Source of the DNA: Eleusine coracana subsp. coracana
Lineage: Eukaryota > Streptophyta > Magnoliopsida > Poales > Poaceae
DNA: 64,000 bases
Assembly: GCA_032690845.1 (NCBI GenBank)
Contig: CM064426.1
Location: 65,014,631-65,078,630 of the forward strand
Direction of reading: 5' to 3'
Below, piece by piece: positions 56,956-64,000 of this stretch. How positions within the stretch are numbered: position 1 is the stretch's first letter; the number at the start of each line of letters is the position of its first letter. A program made the position numbers and the translations under genes. The notes beneath the pieces are model-generated. The model saw only the letters and a program-made list of their open reading frames with translations, ran no database searches and was not told the origin of the DNA.

Positions 56956-58500
56956 TAGATACCCCAATGGAATTTGTAGAAGATGGCAAGCTGCAAAAAG
57001 GATTTATGTTGGGCGATGAGTTACAGGAAGTTCATATAGGAGACGGTGATAAGCCCAGGCTGACATTTATCAGTAAGAAATTAGACAAAAATATTAAGGC
57101 TGAATTAATAAAGTTGTTGAAGGAGTACTAGGATTGTTTGCTTGGGATTATTCTGAGCTGTCTGGACTCAGCCGATCAATTGTTGAGCATTGCCTTCTAC
57201 TAAACCTGGATATCGACCGTTCAATCAACCGCCAAGGAGGATAGATCCGAATATTTATGATGATATCAAGGCTGAGATCATTAGATTATATGATGCTAAG
57301 TTTATCAGGCCTTGTCGATATTCAGAGTGGGTTTCGAATATTGTGCCTGTATACAAGAAGAGTGGCCAGTTGAGGGTGTGTATCAATTTCAGACCATTAA
57401 AGAAAGCCACGCCAAACGATGATTACCCAATGCCGGTTGTAGATCTTCTGGTTGATGCAGCAGCTGGACATAAGATTGTTAGTTTCATGGATGGCAATGC
57501 TGGTTATAATCATATCTTTATGGCAGAAGAAGATATATTGAAGACTGCTTTCAGATGTCCAGGGGTTATTAAATTATATGAATGAGTTGTCATGACATTT
57601 GGATTGAAGAATGTTGGGGCCACATATCAAAGGGTCATGAATTATATTTTCCATGATTTGATTGGTAGGTTAGTGGAAATTTATATTGATGATGTTGTGG
57701 TTAAATCCAGGGGGACAGAGGATCATGTGGCCTATTTGCGGGAAGTACTCGAAAGGACTAGAAGGTATGGTTTAAAACTGAATCCTAAGAAGTGTGCTTT
57801 TGGCGTATTGGCCGGTCAGTTTCTGGGTTTTATCGTGCATGAATGAATGATCAAAATTGGACCTAAGAGTATTAAAGCTCTTAATGATATTGAGCCTCCT
57901 GCTAATAAGACTGAGCTGCAATCCTTGATTGGCAAAGTTAATTTTATTAGAAGATTTATATCCAATTTGTCTGGTAGGCTAGATGCATTCACTCCCTTAT
58001 TGAAGCTGAAGGCCGATCAAAAATTTGTGTGGCAGCCTAAACATCCAAAGGCTCTGGATGATATTAAGAGGTATCTGATCACGCCTCCTGTATTGGTGCC
58101 ACCAAGAGAAGGTTTGCCCTTTAAGCTATACCTTGCTATGGATAAGAAGTCCATCGGATCGACTTTGATTCAAGAACAAGACGGCAAGGAGAGGGTCATT
58201 TTCTATTTAAGCTGAAGATTGATTGATGCTAAAACCAGGTACACCAAGATTGAAAAGTTGTGCTTATGTTTATATTTCTCAGGTGTGAAGTTGAGGCATT
58301 ATCTACTATCGATCGAGTGTTTGGTGGTTTGCAAAGCCGATGTCATCAAATATATGCTATCGGCTCCTATTTTGAAAGGGAGAATTGGTAAGTGGATGCT
58401 TGCTCTAGCCGAATATGATCTGACTTATGAGTCTGCCAAGGCAGTCAAGGGTCAGGTTCTGGCTGCTTTGGTTGTTGAACACTGTGGATCGAATATTTTG
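56956..58500 (+). pseudogene. Reverse transcriptase and first RNase H of Tat B
   Basis: The linker (56960-57200) has a TAG and a 1-base loss near 57130 (the DCFAWDYSE region). RT frames are 57190-57585 (RRIDPNIYDDIKAEIIRLYD, LRVCINFRPLKKAT), 57592-57846 (MTFGLKNVGATYQRVMNYIF, VEIYIDDVVVKS), 57847-58215 (ELQSLIGKVNFIRRFISNLS) and 58219-58683 (YTKIEKLCLCLYFSGVKLRH). They are separated only by single TGA codons at 57583, 57844 and 58213, in one frame. The metal-binding Asp pair is intact. It would copy element RNA. Confidence 0.85.
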
Positions 58501-59043
58501 ATGGTGGAGCCGATACCATGGTTGCTGTTTTTTGATGGTTCTATATGCAAGAGTGGATGTGATATCGGGCTCGTCATCATATCGCCTCGAGGGGAAAGGT
58601 TTGAGTTTGCATTTGCTATGGAGGTATCAACTAACAATCAAGCTGAGTATAGAGCTGTTCTCAAAGGTCTGCAAATTTTGTGAGATGCTGGAGCTGGTTT
58701 TGTTGAAATCATTAGCGATTCGTTGTTGGTACTCAGGCAGTTAGTAGGAGATTTTGAATGCAGAGATGACATTCTGAGGTTATTTTATGCCGAGTGTCAG
58801 GATGTAATACAAAGCTTCAAGGCAGTGAGTTTCAAGCATGTCCCGAGGGAGCAAAATATGGAGGCAAATGATTTAGCATAGAAGGCATCAGGATATCAAC
58901 TATATACTGATGGTACAATTGTTAAAATTGCCGATGTCGATAAATCCAAGCAAGTTAGTGTCGATAAGGTTGGTGTCAATGAAGCTAGGCAAGCTGATGT
59001 CGATGAGATCAATGTCGATGAACAAGATTGGAGGACCAAGATT
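58501..59043 (+). pseudogene. Archaeal-type RNase H of Tat B
   Basis: In one frame: WLLFFDGSICKSGCDIGLVI (Asp), VSTNNQAEYRAVLKGLQIL (Glu), a TGA at about 58681, EIISDSLLVLRQL (Asp), FKHVPREQNMEANDLA (Asp), then a TAG and KASGYQL. All four catalytic acids are present despite two stops. Then comes a short Val-Asp-rich stretch (VDKSKQVSVDKVGVNEARQA, 58936-58995). This second RNase H, additional to the one fused to RT, marks the Tat lineage. Confidence 0.82.
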
Positions 59044-60245
59044 GTGCAGTATCTCAAAAAACCAGCACAACATACTTCTCGTAAAATCAGATACATGGCG
59101 TTGAGGTATGTTCTATTAGAGGGAGCGCTTTATTATTGGATGATTGATGGTGTATTATTAAAATGTTTAAATCAAGAAGAAGCCAAGGTGGTTATGTGCG
59201 AAGTCCATGAAGGCATTTGTGGTACCCATCAATCGGCCTATAAAATGAGATGGTTGTTGAAAAGAACTAGATATTATTGTCCAAGTATGTTAGAAGATTG
59301 CTTCAAATATTACAAGGGGTGTCAAGATTGCCAGAGATTTGGAGCCATTCAGAGGGCATTGGCATCAGTTATGAATCCGATTATTAAGCCATGGCCATTT
59401 AGAAGATGGGGAATGGATATGATTGGCCAAATTTATCCAGCATCGAGTAGAGGTCATAAGTATATTTTGGCGGTGACAGACTATTTCACAAAGTGGGTCG
59501 AAGCAGTGCCAATGAAGAATGTGACAACAAACAATGTAATCAACTTTGTGAAGGAGCATATTATTTATAGGTTTTATGTACCATAGACTATTACTACTAA
59601 CCAAGGTTCTATGTTTACTTCGGAAGAGTTTCAAAGCTTTGCTGATAGTATGGGCATCAAATTGTTGAATTCATCACCTTATTATGCTCAAGCCAATGGT
59701 CAGGCAGAAGCATCTAACAAGAGTTTGATCAAGCTTATCAAGAGGAAGATTGACGAGCAACCTAAGAAGTGGCATGCGACATTGGGTGAGTCACTATGGG
59801 CCTACAGAATGCATGTCATGGGTCTATAAAGGTATCATCGTATCAGTTAGTTTATGAACATGAAGCAGTTTTGCCATGGGAAATGAATCTGGGGTCCAGA
59901 AGAATAGAGTTGTAAGATCAATTATCAACCAATGATTATCGGCAAGTTATGTTTGATGAGTTAAAAGATGTCATGCAGCATCGGATGAGGGCCCTCGAGA
60001 AAATTCAAGAGAATAAAGCTTGCGTGGCTAAATTTTACAATAAAAAGGTGGTGCCCAAGAGTTTTGTAGATGGTGACCTTGTCTGGAAGTTAATTATGCC
60101 CATCGGCTCTAGAGATAGTCGATTTGGAAAATGGTCTCCGACTTGGGAAGGACCATTTAAACTGAGCTTGGTAATGCATATTTCTTGCAAGGATTGAATG
60201 GAGAAGAGTTTAGGAGAGTGATTAATGGTAAATATTTAAAGAGAT
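59044..60245 (+). pseudogene. Integrase of Tat B
   Basis: Frame 59044-59586 has HEGICGTHQSAYKM and CFKYYKGCQDCQRF (HHCC finger), RRWGMDMIGQIYPASSRGHK (first Asp) and YILAVTDYFTKWVEAVP. A TAG at 59584-59586 (Gln usual) is followed in frame by TTNQGSMFTSEEF, with Asn for the second catalytic Asp (59599-59601), and ANGQAEASNKSLIKLIKRKI (Glu kept). 59611-59829 ends in a frameshift near 59812, and the end of integrase is in 59949-60197 with FVDGDLVWKL. The same stop and the same Asn occur in copy A. Confidence 0.85.
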
Positions 60246-60497
60246 GTCATCCAAGCATTTGGGTTGGCTCATGATCTTGAGTGCTTCATCATAGCCGATA
60301 TGGAAATATCGTCCTTAGCAGGAAAAAAAAATAAAAGATTGAAGAAGAAAGTGAGTGTTTTACAACTGATGCGTACACTTCGACTTCAGATGGCCGATAT
60401 CACATGTATCGCCCTTAGTAGAAAAAATATGAAGGAGAAAGCGTAACGTGCAAGACAAAGAGTAATACACTTATAGAACAGAGGTGTTTTCCATTGA
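60246..60497 (+). other. Spacer after Tat B integrase
   Basis: Two imperfect copies of a motif with gccgatat, atcg and ccttag near 60294-60325 and 60390-60425 are present; a relative lies in copy A near 5290-5320. No ORF is supported. Confidence 0.4.
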
Positions 60498-60988
60498 TTA
60501 CAGATGGTCGATGTTAAAGATGAAAAAACAAGCTGGATACCTACTTTCGGTAAAACCTATTCTTCTATAATCGCTAGGGGACGAAGATGTAATTATTAGT
60601 ATCCCAAGCGCATGGAGGGAGGTACATAGAAGAGAAAAAAATGCACTAGCAGCTTCCTCCGCTTCCCCTTCAAGAATGGTAGTGTCATTAGACATTACCC
60701 ACCGGACAAGAGGGAGAGAGGGCTGCTCCGTCGATGCCATTCTAGACACCCGTGCTGCTATCCGGGAGTAGAAGATCCAATGGGTTGGCTTCTGGGAAGG
60801 AGGAGCTATAGACTTTAGATTGAAAGGAGGACTCTGGGGGCAAGAGAAGCGAAAAGTACTCACCACAAAATATTTAGTAGGTTGGGAGATAGATGGTACT
60901 TTTCTATCAAAGCTCTCAATAAGAGTCCCATGGTTGAAGGTGGTAAGCGAGATGAAGAAGAAGGGGTCGGCGGAAGGAGGTATTTATA
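60498..60988 (-). pseudogene. Antisense accessory unit of Tat B
   Basis: On minus, a TATA box (TATAAATA, 60988-60981) is followed by ATG at 60931 in MGLLLRALIEKYHLSPNLLN and a stop at 60860-60862. A second frame begins near 60866 with a GTG (VSTFRFSCPQSPPFNL) where copy A has ATGGCG, and stays open to 60498 (STEQPSLPLVRWVMSNDTTI, EGEAEEAASAFFSLL). The layout is that of copy A at 4734-5230. Only one indel of 1 base separates the two copies in the first 40 bases of the second frame. An intron between the frames is unlikely: only about 30 bases would be available. Function unknown. Confidence 0.5.
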
Positions 60989-61303
60989 GGGCTTGGATTT
61001 AGCCTTTGGGAAATCCAAATGTCGCTTCATTGAAGGAATAGGAAGCGATAAGGCTTGTGCAGGAACCCGAGGGGAAGAGATAAGCACGAGGACGGTCAAA
61101 AAGTAAAACCAGCAGTCAAGATAACACAGGAACAGCAGGCCACATTTAAAGGCCACGAGTGGTTGGGTGGTGTATTGAAGGCGTGATCTAATGAGTGGAT
61201 GGCTCCTAATTGGTTGTATTTACTAGATCATAAAGCAGCAGAGTGGTAAAGGCACGGTAAGTGCACGAAGGATTTCGTACCCTGGACTCGGGGGGGGGGC
61301 ATG

Positions 61304-62622
61304 TGTTGGCCCCAGAATTTTCCCGGTCCCAGGGATCAGTTGGGTGGAGTCAGAATCGACCAAAGTCAATGGAATTCAATGGTCGAAGAGAATAAAGTGG
61401 GCCTATTCAGGTTGTTTTGTCTTCGTCTATTTTACTTTAGATTTAGTTTAGAAATAAATCAAGTCAATTTGTTTAAGATTCCTGACCAAATCAGGTCAGA
61501 ACCCGTTGCATGAGGCTATAAATATGTAATACGATCTGTATGAAAAAGCAACACTTTCGTTCAATATAATTCGGCGCATCGCCAAACTTTTTCTCGATGA
61601 CATCATCGTCTCACGTGGGCTGCATCGGCTCTGATCTCGACGAGAGACTTGGATTAGTCACCCTCGGTAATTTCATCGACTTTAGCTAGTACTTCCTCAT
61701 TAAGTTGATATTCTAGTTGTTATCTTTGAAATTGCTAGTTATCCGTTAATTAGATCTTTATTTGGTTTGTATTGTCGACTTAGATTGCATTACTATCTTG
61801 GTTAGGTCTGATCTTCTATGATTTTTGTGGGTTCTATAGGCCCGGTTTTAGATCTATTATTCGAGTCACTCAATCGATTCTATCTATAATTAGATTAAAC
61901 CTAACTCTGTTTGTTGTGTTTGAACACTGTCTCGATTAAGTTCGATCTGTTCGAATTAGCAAGGTTGTATCGACTTTGATCTCTTGTGGGGCTCATAGGG
62001 TTAGGTTCAATTTGTTTATAGGTAGAGTCGATAGAGTTCTGTCGGGACGTTTAGCCAATAGGTTATCACGGTTCGATCGACTTCTCAGTGTTTTGCCTAC
62101 TTACTACTGTATCTTAGAAGTCGATTGCCCCCTCTTTATTTAATAGGACTAGTTCTGTGAATTTAAGGCATATTTGCAATACCAGCTATCAGGTCTATCG
62201 ACTTAGCATCTATCGACATGATTATGGTACTTCTATCGACTCTGGGTCATCGACTTTACTTCATTGACAGAGCGAGTTTTAGCATATTTATCATAAATTC
62301 ATCGACTGTTCTTTCAATTCAATTCCTATCAGCACTATTCATGCATTATTTACTTATTGAGTTGCCGATAAGTCGATACAAATTAGCCGATTAGTTTCTT
62401 TTAATATTATTTATTGTTTATAGCCATCGGCTGGTTTTCACTAATAGTTATCATTGGCTTTCTTCATCGGTCTGTCTTAGGCCGGTGATCTATGGAATCT
62501 GACCGTTCGTTTTCTTTGTTGATTTGCAGGGAAAATTGACTGGCATGCCCCAGTTTCCGTATTGACCCTGCACTGGAGCCAAGCCGATCTCCCAGATCAC
62601 GCGTGTGATTTTCGTGTCAACA
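61304..62622 (+). repeat. 3' LTR of Tat element B
   Basis: This 1319-bp LTR follows the G-tract and atg, starts TGTTGGCCCCAGAA and ends GTGTCAACA. The TATA box is at 61517-61524. Confidence 0.88.
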
Positions 62623-62683
62623 ATAATATAAATATGATCTTTCATGTAAAAATATTAATAATACTATATATGTTTAACAAATA

Positions 62684-62961
62684 CTCCCTCCATACTTCAA
62701 AAGGATGTCGTTTAGAACATAATTTAGCATATTTAAGGGTATTTTTTCTCTCTGTCCTTATTAAAGACATCTTGAAACTATCAAATCAATAATATGTGCT
62801 CACCTAAGTGGTTGCTACTTGTGAGAGAAAATATTTAACCTATGAGGTTGTTGGTTCAATTCTCCACAACCATAATTATTTTTTGCTTTTTAAAAAAATA
62901 ACTTGTTTTTGTAAAATCAGACATGCACCTAGAATAACTTCTTTTTGAAGTATGGAGGGAG
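62684..62961. mobile_element. Stowaway-like MITE
   Basis: The 278-bp element has inverted ends CTCCCTCCATACTTCAAAA (left) and TTTTGAAGTATGGAGGGAG (right) and TA on both sides (62682-62683, 62962-62963), as expected of Tc1/mariner-type Stowaway. There is no coding capacity. Its centre contains ggttcaattct (62853-62863) in a short stem, like a tRNA T-arm. Confidence 0.88.
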
Positions 62962-63011
62962 TATACCGTGTAAATGATTTTTTTTATTTAAATCATACAG
63001 AGTGTTTTAGG

Positions 63012-63329
63012 CCATGTTTGGATCCTTTCATCTTATATAAAATTTGGTTTATGATTATAGTTTATATAAACTGGTTTATGAATAAAAATTGAATGGTGGT
63101 ATTTGGAGGCCAGATTATATAAACCATAAACCAGTGTTTCTATTTTTTCTAATCTATGAACTGGCTTAAGGTGGTCTAGAGTAGATTATGAGTTTCTAAT
63201 AAACTAGTAATCTAGTTTATATAAATCAAGAAAAAAACTGTCTCATTTGAAGGCCTCTCAGTTTATAAAAACTAGTTTATTATAAACTATATAAACTAGT
63301 TTATTATAAACTAAGAGGATCCAAACAGG
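63012..63329. mobile_element. MITE-like palindromic element
   Basis: Inverted ends ccatgtttggatcct (63012) and aggatccaaacagg (ends 63329) enclose an AT-rich interior with long inverted repeats of actagtttattataaact, so the whole could fold into a hairpin. The target duplication is unclear, so hAT or PIF/Harbinger origin cannot be decided. Confidence 0.6.
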
Positions 63330-64000
63330 TACTTATTTTTCTTAAACCCGTCAGCACGGTCACTTTGGTAGTAAGTACAAGATTTATCATCTTAAATATT
63401 ATCAGTGTATCAAGCATTTGCGGCAATATCATTATCTTCTATTCCATAATCCATACTCTCCAGGGTCCCACAGTAAACAATAAATAAGAACAAGTAGACA
63501 CGAATTTCTTGTCGATGCATGCACCAGATACGAAAGAAAACTATGTTTGAGATGGTTCACACAAATTCATGATCTCTTCTATGGCGTACATTCAATTTCA
63601 GAAAGTTGCAAACCTCAGATCCGATCACTTTAGAAACAACCTTTAGACTCACGATTCCATGCCGGATACAACCACCTGCAAAAAAAGTACGAGGCCGAGC
63701 CGAGGTAAGACTCCTAAGTTCTATACGCATTAATTGCACCTAAGTTCTATACGCATTAATTGCAAAAGAATGAAATTATGGTGATCATATCAGATCACAT
63801 GAAAAATCTAGCATATGTATGTTCACTAAAGCATTACCAGCCAATACTTTTGAGAAGCACATGCATATGATTGGTATGAGGAGACTTAGAAACACGGTTG
63901 AAATAATCGGGGTTAACCGATCGGGTAACCCGGTTCGGGCCAGTTAAATCCCGGTTATAATTTAAATTTAAAATTTTTAAAATTCTAAAAATTCGAATTA
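63330..64000. other. Right edge, no gene recognised, with a 26-bp tandem duplication
   Basis: cctaagttctatacgcatta plus ttgca-type ending occurs twice back to back (63713-63738, 63739-63764). At 63900-63945, ggttaaccgatcgggtaacc and cggttcgggcc resemble ends of known grass repeats with ggtt/aacc runs. The sequence continues beyond the window. Confidence 0.4.

Larger units (their letters stand above)
52522..62622 (+). mobile_element. Ty3/gypsy Tat-lineage LTR retrotransposon, copy B
   Basis: It consists of LTRs 52522-53849 and 61304-62622 with inverted ends TGTTGGC/GTCAACA, a primer site, gag, protease, RT-RNase H, archaeal-type RNase H, integrase, an antisense unit and a G-tract next to the 3' LTR (61290-61299). 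The order and motifs are those of copy A. A clean 5-bp target duplication is not visible (ttaaa against ataat). All genes have stops. Confidence 0.9.

Noticed and set aside
60831..60866. Possible intron (gtgagt to cccccag) in the Tat B antisense unit
   Set aside because: Only about 30 bases long, below the size plant splicing normally accepts, and the donor is not conserved in copy A.

Overview
This window is repeat-rich intergenic DNA from a plant nuclear genome, almost certainly a grass (Poaceae). The evidence is nested Ty3/gypsy (Tat, CRM-like, Tekay) and Ty1/copia (Sirevirus-type) LTR retrotransposons, plus Helitron, CACTA, hAT, LINE and Stowaway-like MITE sequence. I see no convincing functional host gene, no rRNA or tRNA gene and no CRISPR. 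The species cannot be named from the sequence alone.

Layout. 1-3107: a 434-bp Helitron next to a decayed hAT gene and terminus, then an unrecognised stretch with a possible spliced last exon. 3108-11592: Tat element A (minus strand), followed at 11593-12012 by a CACTA 3' end that it probably interrupts. 12013-13101: a LINE 3' remnant. 13102-25148: Sirevirus-2 (minus). It has two LTRs of about 1.9 kb, but most of its inside has been replaced by a CRM-like element (16524-22615, minus, only its 3' LTR visible) and a fragment of another LTR (22616-23244). 25899-29750: a 3.85-kb Helitron with exon-like captured fragments. 30583: the head of a second Helitron of the same family as the first. 30880-50962: Sirevirus-1 (plus), flanked by a perfect 5-bp duplication CTATA. 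It is split in its third ORF by a Tekay chromovirus (37703-48060) whose 3' LTR is cut short. 52522-62622: Tat element B (plus), same family as A. 62684-62961 and about 63012-63329: two MITEs.

How the parts work together. Each LTR element carries, or once carried, gag, aspartic protease, reverse transcriptase, RNase H and integrase. The chromoviruses and Tat use the order PR-RT-RH-INT; the Sireviruses use PR-INT-RT-RH. All are interrupted, mostly by single-base stops. Accessory modules go beyond gag-pol: a pre-gag ORF in Tekay, a post-pol ORF with an acidic tail in Sirevirus-1, and a TATA-led antisense unit before the 3' LTR in both Tat copies.

Main observation. Every integrase catalytic core I can read in the window (five elements) has one catalytic Asp or Glu replaced by Asn or Lys. 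Each change can be explained by one G-to-A transition at an inferred CG or CHG site, while the reverse-transcriptase metal-binding Asp pairs remain. This fits decay by deamination of methylated cytosine, and it makes the shared lesions of the two Tat copies worth testing.
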